64,000 nt of DNA from Holosporales bacterium (GCA_031266135.1 JAISBP010000001.1:49020-113019); one strand, 5' to 3'. Positions 17,740 to 27,312 are shown, numbered from the stretch's first letter. Numbers and translations: made by a program. Notes: generated by a model not told the origin, from the sequence alone.

Positions 17740-18186
17740 ATGATGCAGAAGAAGATAGAATATGATTTATTGGTGAAGAAGGCTTCAATTTCAGTTGTGA
17801 GAGATGTCTTACGCCACGTTGCATCGTATGGTTTATATAAAAAACAGCATCTGTACATTACGTTTGCAGTCAATCATCCAGGAGTAAAGGTTGCATCCAT
17901 CCTCAAGGATGATGGTGATGACGAGATGACCATCGTATTACAGTACGAATTTTGGGATCTATTGATTGATGATTACGGGTTTTCTGTGTCTCTTTCTTTC
18001 GAGCATTCAGATGAATCGTTGTATATTCCGTTTTCATCACTCATGATAGTCAGTGACCCTTCCGAAGATTTCTGCCTAGAGTTCATTCCGAATTTTGATG
18101 ATGTTCCACCGAAGCAAAATAATACAAATAAGAAGAAGGATGGGAATGTTATTTCGATAGACTCCATCAGAAATAATGCTCACTAG
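17740..18186 (+). CDS. sspB: ClpXP adaptor SspB (alphaproteobacterial type)
   Basis: SspB binds the tmRNA-encoded tag and delivers stalled-translation products to ClpXP. The 148-residue protein has the core YDLLVKKASISVVRDVLRHV, HLYITFAVNHPGV, MTIVLQYEFWDL and LSFEHSDESLYIPFSSL, diagnostic of the alphaproteobacterial group, then an acidic/Asn-Lys linker and a C-terminal tail likely to contact ClpX. The start is ATG-ATG with GGAG 10 nt upstream. It directly follows the tmRNA and overlaps nuoC by 11 nt. The neighbouring tag is unusual, so this adaptor may have co-evolved with it. Confidence 0.9.
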   Translation: MMQKKIEYDLLVKKASISVVRDVLRHVASYGLYKKQHLYITFAVNHPGVKVASILKDDGDDEMTIVLQYEFWDLLIDDYGFSVSLSFEHSDESLYIPFSSLMIVSDPSEDFCLEFIPNFDDVPPKQNNTNKKKDGNVISIDSIRNNAH

Positions 18187-18607
18187 TACTCAGAAACTAA
18201 TCAAATCAACCCTAAAGAAAGAGATAGCAAGATCCGTAAGTAATGATGATTTTTATATATACGTAAATCAAACAGCAATTTTACGTTGCCTCACTGTTTT
18301 GCAATCTGAACCTATCCTTAAATTTGCATCACTCGTTGACTGTTTTGCAGTAGACTTTCTGGAGCAACATGGATACATATCGATATATTATCACCTAATG
18401 AGTTACACCTTGCATGACAGACTATTTGTTGTTACCAATATTCCGGCAGATGCTCCAGCACAGAGTATAACGATTGTCTTTGAAAATGCAAACTGGTATG
18501 AGCGAGAAATATTTGATATGTTCGGCGTGTCGTTTAAGGATCACCCAGATCTGGAGCGTATTCTAACTCCCAACGGATATACGTCTTTTCCGCTGCGTAA
18601 TGTTTAG
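18176..18607 (+). CDS. nuoC: NADH-quinone oxidoreductase subunit C
   Basis: Peripheral-arm subunit of respiratory complex I, 143 residues, with the 30-kDa subunit signature WYEREIFDMFGVSFKDHPDLERIL near residue 110-133. The family normally continues past PLRKD; here the protein ends at FPLRNV, so it is a compact form. It overlaps sspB and is separated by about 7 kb from nuoD, while these genes are usually adjacent; complex I genes are evidently scattered here. Confidence 0.93.
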   Translation: MLTSTQKLIKSTLKKEIARSVSNDDFYIYVNQTAILRCLTVLQSEPILKFASLVDCFAVDFLEQHGYISIYYHLMSYTLHDRLFVVTNIPADAPAQSITIVFENANWYEREIFDMFGVSFKDHPDLERILTPNGYTSFPLRNV

Positions 18608-18647
18608 AAAAGAAGTCTGTTTATGATACAATTGCGATTCATGCGGT

Positions 18648-19490
18648 ATGCATCGAGTATTTATGATAGAGATACCATTCGGGCCATGTTATGGAGCAAT
18701 TCGGGCATTTAAGCTTGCAATCGAATTCATTATTGAACATAAGACCGTATATTACACAGAACCAATCCTTCATAATCGCGATGTTATGGCAATGCTTAAT
18801 GCTGAAGGTACTCTAATTCAAGCGGAAATTGAAGATGTGCCAACAGGACAACCATACATAATTTCAGCGCATGGAGCACCGCCTAGAACATATTTGGTTG
18901 CAACTGAAAGAAGAATTAAGGTATGTGATTTAACGTGTCAACACATCAAGAATATTCAATCTAGAATGAAATCAGAGATAAATGATGGTGGCTCACTTTT
19001 TATCATCGGAGTTAAGAGGCATCAGGAAATCATGGCGCTCGCCGCATATAATCATCCAAATCCCACATATATTATAGAGGATGCATCTGATCTTCAGGAT
19101 CTACATCAACAAATTATTCATCCAGTTAAAGTCCAAATACAATCTACTATCCCAGCTATACATGTTAAAGAAATAATAGATGAAATAGAGATAAAGTATT
19201 CAATAAGTATAGAATCTTCAGATAAAGATTTATGTCATGCTATTCGTCAAAGAATCGATTATATCAATCAATTGCCTGAATCGCAAAAAACGATATACGT
19301 TCTTGGATCTCATACATCACAAAACACTAGGACCCTTATGAAGGCAACACTTATGGTAGGGAAAACCCCCGTACTAGTGAATGCCATTCCAATGTCACAT
19401 GATCAGGAAGAACCCTGCGTCGTGCTCACGGCTACGTCATATCTTGATAAAACAACGTCAACCCAGAACTACCTCACGAAAAATGTTTAA
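18648..19490 (+). CDS. ispH: 4-hydroxy-3-methylbut-2-enyl diphosphate reductase, divergent
   Basis: IspH (LytB), last enzyme of the MEP isoprenoid pathway, an Fe-S protein. The three cluster cysteines are placed as expected: PFGPCYGA (usually GFCAGV), DLTCQH (usually DATCP) and DLCHAIRQR. Also present are EPILHNRDVM and ISAHGAPP. Several motifs are altered: the GHxGHPE region reads GVKRHQEI, keeping Glu and one His. The 280-residue length is slightly short. The other MEP enzymes here (ispDF) support a real pathway. Either an active, fast-evolving enzyme or one losing activity; I favour active. Confidence 0.82.
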   Translation: MHRVFMIEIPFGPCYGAIRAFKLAIEFIIEHKTVYYTEPILHNRDVMAMLNAEGTLIQAEIEDVPTGQPYIISAHGAPPRTYLVATERRIKVCDLTCQHIKNIQSRMKSEINDGGSLFIIGVKRHQEIMALAAYNHPNPTYIIEDASDLQDLHQQIIHPVKVQIQSTIPAIHVKEIIDEIEIKYSISIESSDKDLCHAIRQRIDYINQLPESQKTIYVLGSHTSQNTRTLMKATLMVGKTPVLVNAIPMSHDQEEPCVVLTATSYLDKTTSTQNYLTKNV

Positions 19491-19561
19491 AAAAGATCGA
19501 AACGAGGAAATTCTTCTCAGAGTATTGCAACTGTATAGGGTACAGGATTAGAAGATTTCAT

Positions 19562-19613
19562 TAGACCTCGTTCAAGACCTTCAGATTATGAAGAGTTAGG
19601 AATAGATCTATTG
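19562..19613 (+). repeat. palindromic repeat element, internally deleted (copy P)
   Basis: Only the two ends remain, joined: TAGACCTCGTTCAAGACC then TTATGAAGAGTTAGG-AATAGATCTA. It looks like an internal deletion derivative of type 1. Confidence 0.65.
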
Positions 19614-19746
19614 TTAATGCAAAAAGGGTACGAGTATTAAGTGGAATGAAATATACCTTTAGACCTCATAAGAATTTTGAACGTGTGCACATGATCGAGA
19701 AGTGCTTGCTTTACCACGCTTCCTATTTTACAATCCGGTCTGTGTT

Positions 19747-19821
<75 letters not shown>

Positions 19822-19942
19822 TCTGTCTCTGCTTTATTCATGCAGCTGTCTTAAGTTAATTGTATATAAGCCTAATCCTGCAAGGTTTTGAGAATAGGCA
19901 TGTCATTATGATTAATAAGCACAGTATCTCGTAATATAATTA

Positions 19943-19971
19943 TTGAAATCAGGAATATAATGATATATAAT
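19943..19971 (+). promoter_or_regulatory. predicted sigma70 promoter
   Basis: TTGAAA, 17 bp spacer, TATAAT; ends 33 nt before the start of the secreted-protein gene. Confidence 0.6.
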
Positions 19972-20004
19972 TCCTCAAGAGCTAAATAATTACAGAGAAT
20001 TAAA

Positions 20005-20523
20005 ATGAAAAACATAAGAATAATTTTTGCGTTAATCATCGGGAGCTTGACAGTTAATCCAGCACAGAGTTCAGATTATGAAACATTGCTTGACGATTTG
20101 TATCGTCTAGAAGCCAAACAACTTGGAGTATTATGGGATCCATGCAACCAACTGCCTAATATGAAGATCAGTATAGGCTTTTTTGATAATATACGAACCA
20201 GCCATATAGAGGTTAATGAAGGCGAATCAAAAAAGTATCTCATCCAATATAACAGTAATCAACAAGTAACAGCAATAAAAACTATGACTCCAATCGAAAT
20301 ATTTATTTCAGGATTAACGGGTAATATCAGTGATATGAATAGGCCCGATCCGTGGGTAAGCGTAAAAGGTACCCAAGAGAAAATAAGGATCCTATATACT
20401 GGAACCGAACTCTTAACACTGAAGGCAGAAATCAATCAGGATCAGCGTAACGAGAATGTCAAAATAGAAATTCAGAAAAGTATTGGTAATTATCTACACT
20501 TCCGTATATCAAGACCTAGATAA
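20005..20523 (+). CDS. predicted secreted protein, unknown family
   Basis: 172 residues, signal peptide MKNIRIIFALIIGSLTVNPA with likely cleavage at AQSS. The mature part has a single Cys (WDPCNQLPN), alternating polar/hydrophobic strands (KYLIQYNSNQQVTAIKTM, KIRILYTGTELLTLKAEI) and looks like a small beta-domain. A consensus promoter lies upstream. It stands between tRNA-Val and the ABC-F gene, transcribed toward the latter. No family recognised. Confidence 0.75.
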   Translation: MKNIRIIFALIIGSLTVNPAQSSDYETLLDDLYRLEAKQLGVLWDPCNQLPNMKISIGFFDNIRTSHIEVNEGESKKYLIQYNSNQQVTAIKTMTPIEIFISGLTGNISDMNRPDPWVSVKGTQEKIRILYTGTELLTLKAEINQDQRNENVKIEIQKSIGNYLHFRISRPR

Positions 20524-20545
20524 CGCAGAACCAGAAAAACCCTAC

Positions 20546-22132
20546 CTACTCCGCATACAACAGTTCGGCTTTCTTCACCTTATCCATCACGAAGATATGG
20601 GATGCGAATGAGTTGATGAAGGCCCTGTTGTGGCTCACGACGAGGACTGTCCCCTCATAATTATCCAGGGCATTCGCCAGGGCTTCTGCACTCGCCATAT
20701 CCAGGTGGTTCGTTGGTTCGTCCAGTATCAGGAAATTATTTTTCTGGGCCAAAAGGGCGGCGATTGCGACCTTGCTCTTCTCTCCTCCCGAGAGGACCCT
20801 CAACTGTTTTTGGACGATGTCCTTCGTCATTAGGAGACAGCCCAGTATTGACCGTGCCTGCTGATGCGTAATATTTCCAGCGAGGTGGATGACGTTATCT
20901 ATGGCATTCATCGTGGGATCCAGGACATCGAGTTGGCTCTGTGCATAATACCCAATCTTCAGGTTATTCCCAAAGTTCATCTCGCCCGAAAGGAGTGGCG
21001 TTTCCTCGACGATCGTCTTGAGGAGTGTCGTCTTACCGATCCCATTGGCACCGATTATTGCAACCTTGTTCCCACGGAGTATTTTGAGAGTTAAATTCTT
21101 GTTGAGAACAATGTCACTTTCTGATGTAGAATACCCGATCTTACAATTTTGCATATCCAGGACGACTCTCCCACTCTGTCTTTCGACCTCGATCTTGAAG
21201 TTCGGTTTTTGATCGGTATCTTCTGTGTCGATGAGATCTTCCATCTGCCGGAGTCGTTCGATCATCTTCAGTTTACTCTGTGCCTGCTTCGCCTTACTGG
21301 CCTTATACCTAAATTTATCCACGAAATCTTGGAGATGGTCCTGCTTCCTCTTCAGAGATTCTTTCTGAGACTTGGCGGAATCGGCCTTGGCTTCCCTCTG
21401 CTCGATATAATCATCGAAATTCCCCGTATAAATATTGATGTTCCCTTTTTGGATATGCATGATCTGATTCGCGACGTTATTGAGGAAATCACGATCGTGC
21501 GATACGAACAACAGGGTCCCCTGAAAGGACTTAAGGAATTGCTCGAGCCACGATAGGCTCGGCAGATCCAGATGGTTCGTCGGCTCATCCAGTATCAAAA
21601 AATTTGGATTATTTATTAGGAGTTTCGCTAGCTCGAGCCTCATACGCCATCCTCCCGACAGGATCAGTGGCGAATCATCGAACTGCGATGTCTCGAATCC
21701 CAACCCCACGAGGATACCCTTCGCTTCGGCCTCGAGGGCATACCCATCGTTATCCGCGAACGCCTTCTCAGCTCGTTCGTATTCCTCATAGATCTCCTCC
21801 GAATAGGCTTCCTCCATCCTCCCGAGAACATCGTGCAATGTGTTCTTCATTTGGCATAGCATGGTATTCCCCGATATACACTCATCCAATATCGTGTCCT
21901 TTGGATTTTCACATGGAGACTGCGGGAGATAGCCCAATATGCAGTCCCGTGGAATTATGATGGATCCGGAATCATGGTCCTCGAGACTCGTTATTATATT
22001 GAGGAAAGTCGTCTTGCCAGCTCCATTTGGACCTACTATGCCAATATTCGCCTTCCTTGAGAAATGGTAAGAAAAGTCATGGATAATAACTCGATCTCCA
22101 AATTTCTTGCATAGGTTTCGGAGGATTATCAT
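20546..22132 (-). CDS. ABC-F family ATPase
   Basis: 528 residues with two ABC domains and no membrane part. Walker A motifs are GPNGAGKTT (about residue 37) and GANGIGKTT (about 347), signatures LSGGWRM and LSGGEKS, Walker [13 protein letters not shown] in both halves, and the ABC-F linker of charged helices between. Members act on ribosomes. I start at ATG 22132, which overlaps the aspS stop (ATGA); the upstream 15 codons of open frame are repeat-derived. It appears translationally coupled to aspS. Confidence 0.93.
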   Translation of the reverse strand: MIILRNLCKKFGDRVIIHDFSYHFSRKANIGIVGPNGAGKTTFLNIITSLEDHDSGSIIIPRDCILGYLPQSPCENPKDTILDECISGNTMLCQMKNTLHDVLGRMEEAYSEEIYEEYERAEKAFADNDGYALEAEAKGILVGLGFETSQFDDSPLILSGGWRMRLELAKLLINNPNFLILDEPTNHLDLPSLSWLEQFLKSFQGTLLFVSHDRDFLNNVANQIMHIQKGNINIYTGNFDDYIEQREAKADSAKSQKESLKRKQDHLQDFVDKFRYKASKAKQAQSKLKMIERLRQMEDLIDTEDTDQKPNFKIEVERQSGRVVLDMQNCKIGYSTSESDIVLNKNLTLKILRGNKVAIIGANGIGKTTLLKTIVEETPLLSGEMNFGNNLKIGYYAQSQLDVLDPTMNAIDNVIHLAGNITHQQARSILGCLLMTKDIVQKQLRVLSGGEKSKVAIAALLAQKNNFLILDEPTNHLDMASAEALANALDNYEGTVLVVSHNRAFINSFASHIFVMDKVKKAELLYAE

Positions 22133-24078
22133 GTGGGCTGCTTTTTCGGAACAGACCTCTTCCCTAACTCTCCACAACCAGTCTTCTGCTGCGTCGATCC
22201 AGTACTCGAATCCTCATGTACACCCAAGTACACTCCGGTTCTGCGTGCCGGATCTCCTTCCATAAGAACTGATTCTGAAGGTTTCGAAAGAGGTCTAATG
22301 ATCGATATACCCAATTCCCGTAGCTGCGATGCGGTAGGCTCTGAAGGGGATCCCATCATGAGATCCTGAGCGTTCTGATTGAATGGGAAGGCTATGACCT
22401 CCCGTATGTTGGTGGTATCCGCCAGGAGCATCACGATGCGATCGATCCCGGGGGCACACCCACCATGCGGAGGTGTCCCATACTGAAATGCCCGAATCAT
22501 GGCGCTGAAACTATTATCGACGTGATTCTTATCGTATCCAGCAATCTCGAAGGCCTTATACATGACCTCCGGCAGATGGTTCCGAATGGCCCCACTCGAT
22601 AGCTCGATTCCATTGCAGACGATGTCGTACTGATACGCCTTGATTTTGAGGTGATCCTGGTTCAGGAGCGCATCCATCCCCCCCTGTGGCATCGAAAACG
22701 GATTATGTGAAAAGATGATCTGTTTTAAATCATCATCATACTCATACATATTGAAATCCGTGATCCAACAAAATCTAAATGCATCCTTCTCGATTAGGTT
22801 GAGACGATTCGCTAGGTGGGTCCTGACGAGGCCCGCGATCTTGGGGGCATCTTTTGCACAGACGAAGAATACTGAATCTCCCGAGGTCATCCTATTGATA
22901 TTTACAAGGGCATTTAATTCCTCGGGCTTTAGGAATTTTACAATTGGCCCCTTAAATTCAGTATCTGAAATCATGGAGATATACCCCATGCCGGGGAGGC
23001 CAATCTCCTTTGCCCAATCATTGATCCCATCGAAGAAACTCCGCGATTCCTTTGAGCAGTTCGGTACATTAATACTCCGGACCAATGCCTTCGATTCGTT
23101 GATCGCCGCCACGAACGCCATAAACCCAGAATTACGGAAGAGCTCTGTTACGTCCTCAATGATGAGTGGGTTCCTCAGATCTGGCTTGTCCGTACCATAA
23201 TGCAACATCGCATCATCGAATTTTATCCGAGGGAACGGATGGTTTGTGATCACCCTCCCTTGGGGTGCAAATTCCGAGAATACGTCGTATAGGACCGGCT
23301 CTATCGCCTTGAAAACGTCTTCCTGAGACACGAAACTCATTTCAAAATCTAGCTGATAAAACTCACCGGGAGAGCGATCGGCCCTAGCATCTTCATCCCT
23401 AAAACATGGGGCTATCTGGAAGTATTTATCGAAGCCGGACACCATGAGCAGCTGTTTGAACTGTTGAGGTGCCTGAGGAAGAGCATAGAACTTACCGTGG
23501 TGAACTCGGCTGGGCACCAGATAATCACGGGCCCCTTCCGGAGACGATGACGTCAGGATGGGGGTCTGTATTTCGAGGAACCCAGCATCCGTCATCCGTT
23601 TCCGCATGAAGGAGATGACCTTCGATCTCAGAACGATGTTGTCGTGCATCTCCTGGCGCCTTAGATCGAGATACCTATACGTCAGCCGCGTTTCTTCGGG
23701 GAATTCATTTTCTACATTTATCTGCAGGGGGAGCGCCCTGGATGGCTCCGATAGTATCTCGATGCCATCGATATAAACCTCGATCATCCCGGTATTCATA
23801 TTTTTATTTATGGTTTCTGGAGACCTCTTGACCACCCTCCCCGTGACCGAGATCACCGTCTCATCCTTCAACTTCTCGGCGATCTTGAAGATTGGATCCA
23901 CCTCTTGTGAGATGCATTGAGTAATCCCATAATGATCCCTGAGATCTATAAATAAAAGCCCACCATGATCACGAATTCTATGGACGAATCCCGAAATCCT
24001 GATACTTTCACCGATATTGGCTACACACAACTCATCGCAGGTATGTGTCCTGAATGCCGTCTTGTTATTGGATACCAT
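22129..24078 (-). CDS. aspS: aspartyl-tRNA synthetase with repeat-encoded C-terminus
   Basis: Class II synthetase, 649 residues. It has the OB-fold anticodon domain ([22 protein letters not shown]), catalytic motif 2 ([19 protein letters not shown]), the bacterial GAD insertion and motif 3 (GIDRIVMLL). The normal protein would end soon after QLRELGI; here about 60 residues follow that are translated from a type 1 palindromic repeat ([20 protein letters not shown] through [14 protein letters not shown]). The extension adds a foreign C-terminal tail and also forms the overlap with the ABC-F gene. Confidence 0.95.
   Translation of the reverse strand: MVSNNKTAFRTHTCDELCVANIGESIRISGFVHRIRDHGGLLFIDLRDHYGITQCISQEVDPIFKIAEKLKDETVISVTGRVVKRSPETINKNMNTGMIEVYIDGIEILSEPSRALPLQINVENEFPEETRLTYRYLDLRRQEMHDNIVLRSKVISFMRKRMTDAGFLEIQTPILTSSSPEGARDYLVPSRVHHGKFYALPQAPQQFKQLLMVSGFDKYFQIAPCFRDEDARADRSPGEFYQLDFEMSFVSQEDVFKAIEPVLYDVFSEFAPQGRVITNHPFPRIKFDDAMLHYGTDKPDLRNPLIIEDVTELFRNSGFMAFVAAINESKALVRSINVPNCSKESRSFFDGINDWAKEIGLPGMGYISMISDTEFKGPIVKFLKPEELNALVNINRMTSGDSVFFVCAKDAPKIAGLVRTHLANRLNLIEKDAFRFCWITDFNMYEYDDDLKQIIFSHNPFSMPQGGMDALLNQDHLKIKAYQYDIVCNGIELSSGAIRNHLPEVMYKAFEIAGYDKNHVDNSFSAMIRAFQYGTPPHGGCAPGIDRIVMLLADTTNIREVIAFPFNQNAQDLMMGSPSEPTASQLRELGISIIRPLSKPSESVLMEGDPARRTGVYLGVHEDSSTGSTQQKTGCGELGKRSVPKKQPT
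22152..22298 (-). repeat. palindromic repeat element, type 1 (copy D), inside aspS
   Basis: Reads in frame with aspS on the minus strand and supplies its C-terminal codons. Ends AGACCTCTTCCC and GAAAGAGGTCTA are inverted repeats. Confidence 0.92.
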
Positions 24079-24169
24079 CTGAAGACCTTCGCATCTCTAT
24101 TAACGAAAAAGGAATACATTGCCATGATACAAGACCCCGCGATATTTAGCATGCTAATTCGAGTGGAGA

Positions 24170-24811
24170 CTAACTCCAAGTCTGCAGATAACTCAGATCC
24201 CACGGCTTATACGGATCCTGGGCTCGTGCAATGAATTCACCAATGAACCTTATCACTTCTTTAACGGCCGGCACTGGATTCCCTTCCTTCCAGCCAGCTA
24301 GTAAGTTCATAAAATGATTTGCGGTCTCCCAGGGAAGGTATCGAGCAGAAGGACACCACGGACTGCCAGGACAATAAAGCCAACCTAATATATTCTTGAG
24401 ATCCATAGCTGTTCCGGCAGCACGAGCAGCAATGTTCTTTTTGGCTTCCCACTTCTGTGAATTCAGATTTCGAAGCTGTTGGAATATATCAACCTGCTTT
24501 TTGATAGGGATAGGATTATCATCGTGTCCTTCAATCAGTTCTTGCAGTCGGCTACGCAACCAATTCAAATACTCTACCAAATCCTGAGTACACTGAAAAG
24601 TGGACCCATCTGGTTTGCGAAGAATTATTCCTTTATCGACGTGGTAGGGTGTGGTCAGCTCTATAATGCCCTTCTTCTCAATTCCTGCTCCGTCTTCCGT
24701 TCCTTGAACCGAGTTCATCAGTCCACCAGTATCTACATCTTCTGTTCCTTGGACTGAATGCGTTAGTATACAAACAGACGCCGCTACTATTCCAAATACT
24801 TTATTCATCAT
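24170..24811 (-). CDS. predicted secreted protein, unknown family
   Basis: 213 residues from the ATG-ATG at 24811 (MMNKVFGIVAASVCILTHSV), a signal peptide. Open frame continues far upstream through the toxin-antitoxin and repeat DNA but has no matching signal, so the long version is rejected. A duplicated segment SVQGTED occurs twice just after the signal. The remainder is helical with several Trp/Pro near the end (GWLYCPGSPWCPSARYLPW has two Cys). A consensus promoter lies 35 nt upstream. The first codons and promoter are duplicated beyond the toxin gene. Confidence 0.75.
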   Translation of the reverse strand: MMNKVFGIVAASVCILTHSVQGTEDVDTGGLMNSVQGTEDGAGIEKKGIIELTTPYHVDKGIILRKPDGSTFQCTQDLVEYLNWLRSRLQELIEGHDDNPIPIKKQVDIFQQLRNLNSQKWEAKKNIAARAAGTAMDLKNILGWLYCPGSPWCPSARYLPWETANHFMNLLAGWKEGNPVPAVKEVIRFIGEFIARAQDPYKPWDLSYLQTWS

Positions 24812-24845
24812 AATCCCCGTTATAAACTCAACAATTCTTTCCAAT

Positions 24846-24874
24846 ACTATAATCAATACAATAAAGAAAGTCAA
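24846..24874 (-). promoter_or_regulatory. predicted sigma70 promoter for secreted gene
   Basis: On the minus strand: TTGACT, 17 bp, TATAGT. The -10 and the ATG region have a second copy near 25634-25672. Confidence 0.65.
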
Positions 24875-24947
24875 GATCATCTTCATTGACAAGTCGTACG
24901 TATTGATGTACACTAGCAATAGTGACTCCTGTTTCGAGGTTATCGTA

Positions 24948-25193
24948 ATGACCATCATAAGTGTTACGCAAGCCAGGAAAGCCATCTTCAAGATTTTGTC
25001 TGATGTAGTTGAGCAAAATTCTGATCCTGTAATTATAACGTCCAAAGGTGGAAGCGGGGTTCTTGTATCGCTCGATGAGTGGAACGGTATCATGGAAACG
25101 TTAAAAATTACGTCCAACGGCATTCTTAGGAAAGAAATTGATGATGGTATGCGGGAGCCGTTAGAAGAATGCAGCGAAACGCTGCCGTGGTAG
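24948..25193 (+). CDS. antitoxin, Phd/YefM family
   Basis: 81 residues: MTIISVTQARKAIFKILSDV is the typical YefM/Phd DNA-binding N-terminus, then PVIITSKGGSGVLVSLDEW, and a C-terminal toxin-neutralising helix (EPLEECSETLPW). It should repress its own operon and bind the toxin. Start ATG with GAGG 8 nt upstream; a longer open frame without signal is ignored. In most such modules toxin and antitoxin overlap or nearly touch; here 157 bp including a whole repeat element separate them. Confidence 0.9.
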   Translation: MTIISVTQARKAIFKILSDVVEQNSDPVIITSKGGSGVLVSLDEWNGIMETLKITSNGILRKEIDDGMREPLEECSETLPW

Positions 25194-25196
25194 ATG

Positions 25197-25350
25197 GTCC
25201 TCTTCCCTAACATAATAAGCCTTCTGCTGCGTCGATACGGTACTCGAATACTTATATTCATCTCCTTGGTGTACACTCAAGTACACTGCGGTTCTGCGTG
25301 CCGTCTCTCCTTTCATAAGATCGGATTCTGGAGGTTTTGAAAGAGGACCA
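25197..25350 (-). repeat. palindromic repeat element, type 1 (copy E), between antitoxin and toxin
   Basis: Full-length copy, reverse oriented relative to the operon, with an intact coding frame on the minus strand (PLSKPPESDLMKGETARRT). Its end GAAAGAGGACCA is immediately followed by the toxin ATG and can serve as ribosome binding site. Confidence 0.9.
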
Positions 25351-25689
25351 ATGTGGAAAGTTGTCTTCACCAAAGCCGCACAAAAGCGTTCCATTAAAGT
25401 TGCTCAGTATCCTGCGTTGAAGAGGAAAGTTGAATCCCTGCTGGCATTGCTCGAAGAAAATCCATTTGCAGATTCTCCTGGATACGAGAAGTTGGTCGGT
25501 GATTTCCAGGGATGCTACAGTAGAAGAATCAACGTTCAACACAGACTGATTTATCAGGTATTGGCAGATGTGAAGACAGTGAAGGTCCTTGTAATGTGGC
25601 ACACTACGACTAACTTGCCCGCAATTCCAACTACTTTCTTCATCATAATTCTCGTTGTGAATACTATAATTATCTCTTGTTTTGTATAA
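25351..25689 (+). CDS. Txe/YoeB-type toxin with frameshifted C-terminus
   Basis: RelE-superfamily ribosome-dependent mRNase toxin. The core matches YoeB/Txe proteins: LEENPFADSPGYEKLVGDFQ, YSRRINVQHRLIYQV. The family normally ends MWxHY(D/E). Here the frame reads VLVMWHTTTNLPAIPTTFF and runs on through duplicated foreign DNA, while CAC-TAC-GAC-TAA (His-Tyr-Asp-stop) is present in another frame at 25602-25613. A one-base loss has removed the C-terminal His/Tyr that act in catalysis, so the toxin is probably inactive. The ribosome binding site comes from the repeat. Confidence 0.85.
   Translation: MWKVVFTKAAQKRSIKVAQYPALKRKVESLLALLEENPFADSPGYEKLVGDFQGCYSRRINVQHRLIYQVLADVKTVKVLVMWHTTTNLPAIPTTFFIIILVVNTIIISCFV
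25634..25672 (-). repeat. duplicate of the 5' end of the secreted gene at 24811
   Basis: On the minus strand it reads ATT-ATGATGAAGAAAGTAG-TTGGAATTG (MMKKVVGI), matching MMNKVFGI and its leader at 24798-24825, plus the -10 region. It forms a direct repeat bracketing the toxin-antitoxin module. Confidence 0.75.
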
Positions 25690-25742
25690 GCTTTACATAC
25701 CAAGAAGCTGATTACAGGTAGCTACTGAAGAGTTGTGTTCTA

Positions 25743-26882
25743 CTATCTATCACAGTCGCCCATTAAAAAGTCTAGAGATCCAAGTATCGCTGGGCAATCG
25801 GCTAGCTTATTTCCAGGGATGATTTTCTTCAGGATTTGAATGTGTAAGAGACTCTGAGATTTGAAATGTAAGCGGTATGGGCGGGAATTATCATTCCTCG
25901 TAAACAGATGAATGCCTACCTCGCCTCTAGTACTTTCACACGATGTACAAATCTGCATCTGTGGATTAGTTTGGGCTCCTCCTCTTAGGCTCGACATACT
26001 ATTCTCAGCGGAATTTTCATAGAACTCTCCTGGTTCAATTTGCGTGATGCACTGCTTTATTAACTCTACACTTTGTTTGATTTCAAGAAAGCGCATATGC
26101 AATCTAGAATAGCAATCACCTTCCTGTAGCGTTATATGGTATAATTCTAGGAGATGGTATATCCCGTACTGGCTATCTATCCGAGTATCATACTTTATTC
26201 CAGATGCTCGGAGGTTGGGTCCTGTGATTCCACTGTATATTGCGAGTTCACTGGATATAATTCCGATACCTTTGGTACGCTCTTTGAATATCCGGTTGTT
26301 TAGTACCAGCTTGTCGATGGCATCGTACAAGAATTGAAGTTGGGTTAGGTACTTTGTTATTTTATTGATATGTTCTGGGGTAAGATCACCCTTTACCCCT
26401 CCCGGAATGTAATACGCTGGATGCATCCGGGCTCCCGTTACTTCCTCAAATATTTGAAGTATCTTTTCGCGTTCTTCTAGGCAATATAAGAACAGGCTGA
26501 GACAACCTAAATCGAATGACATAGTCCCGATCATCATGAGGTGACTGGAGATACGCGTGAGCTCATCCATAATTACTCTGATATACTTGCTCCTCAGAGG
26601 CGCATCTATCTTTAGAAGTTTTTCGATGGCGATAACGTAGGCGTGCTCATAGATGAGAGATGATATATAATCCAGGCGATCTACATATGGCAGTATTGAC
26701 AGGTACGGCTTGTCCTGAATGAGCTTTTCGACACTCCGGTGAAGATATCCAATGACAGGCTCGCAATTAGTTACCGCCTCTCCTCTGAGGGTCAGGAGCA
26801 GCCTCAGGACCCCGTGAGTGGATGGGTGATGAGGGCCATAATTTAGCTCATACCTGCCATCCTGGCGAGGCTCTAGAATCAC
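25743..26882 (-). CDS. nuoD: NADH-quinone oxidoreductase subunit D
   Basis: 49-kDa quinone-site subunit of complex I, 379 residues. Signature YGPHHPSTHGVLRLLLTLRGE at residues 15-35, GYLHRSVEKL, YVDRLDYISS, MDELTRISSHL and GARMHPAYYIPGG are intact. The C-terminus ends at SLDFLMGDCDR, as the family does. It is encoded alone with a small unknown gene 10 bp upstream, away from nuoC; in many bacteria nuoC and nuoD adjoin. Confidence 0.96.
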   Translation of the reverse strand: MILEPRQDGRYELNYGPHHPSTHGVLRLLLTLRGEAVTNCEPVIGYLHRSVEKLIQDKPYLSILPYVDRLDYISSLIYEHAYVIAIEKLLKIDAPLRSKYIRVIMDELTRISSHLMMIGTMSFDLGCLSLFLYCLEEREKILQIFEEVTGARMHPAYYIPGGVKGDLTPEHINKITKYLTQLQFLYDAIDKLVLNNRIFKERTKGIGIISSELAIYSGITGPNLRASGIKYDTRIDSQYGIYHLLELYHITLQEGDCYSRLHMRFLEIKQSVELIKQCITQIEPGEFYENSAENSMSSLRGGAQTNPQMQICTSCESTRGEVGIHLFTRNDNSRPYRLHFKSQSLLHIQILKKIIPGNKLADCPAILGSLDFLMGDCDR

Positions 26883-26892
26883 TCGTTACTCT

Positions 26893-27153
26893 CTAGGCAA
26901 TATCATCATCGCTGTTAGGAGTTAGCAGCTTCAGTTTGTTGTGGATAAGGTTTATCTCATGCTTTAGAGCTTGGGATTTCATATCAAATATATCACCTGA
27001 TATCCTAGAAGAGTTTACCTTCTCTAGTTCCATTTTCATTCTATTTTCTTTGGCTATCAGCCCTCTGAGCTCGTTTTTCCCGATAGTATAGAATGACATA
27101 CTACGATAACCATCCGTTGAAAAATCACTCATGCTATAGAATGACCCATTCAT
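26893..27153 (-). CDS. small coiled-coil protein, unknown
   Basis: 86 residues (79 if started at the second Met, 27132). The C-terminal half is amphipathic helix (LRGLIAKENRMKMELEKVNS, ALKHEINLIHNKLKLL) and faintly resembles short DUF465-type proteins; this is only an impression. It lies 10 bp before nuoD in the same direction and may share its transcript. No ribosome binding site stands out. Confidence 0.5.
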   Translation of the reverse strand: MNGSFYSMSDFSTDGYRSMSFYTIGKNELRGLIAKENRMKMELEKVNSSRISGDIFDMKSQALKHEINLIHNKLKLLTPNSDDDIA

Positions 27154-27312
27154 TTTTGAATCGCAAGTAAAAAGTTTAAAAATCGTTAATGATCAGTAAA
27201 CCCCTTTCGTAAATTGACTTTTTGCCTTATATTCCACCATCATAACTGGGTATGCATCGCGTTGCCTATTTTGTGATAGACTCATAATATCTTGCTTAGA
27301 ATAAGTTATACG

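Noticed and set aside
17504..17873. Minus-strand frames across the tmRNA
   Set aside because: The DNA is explained by tmRNA structure and sspB; these frames have no protein features.
24812..25276. N-terminal extension of the secreted protein through the TA region (368-residue frame)
   Set aside because: It is antisense to antitoxin and repeat DNA, and a proper signal peptide with promoter starts at 24811.
25161..25394. 77-codon minus-strand frame across repeat copy E
   Set aside because: It is the element's own frame plus antisense toxin sequence; the flanks do not match any protein and toxin and antitoxin explain the DNA.
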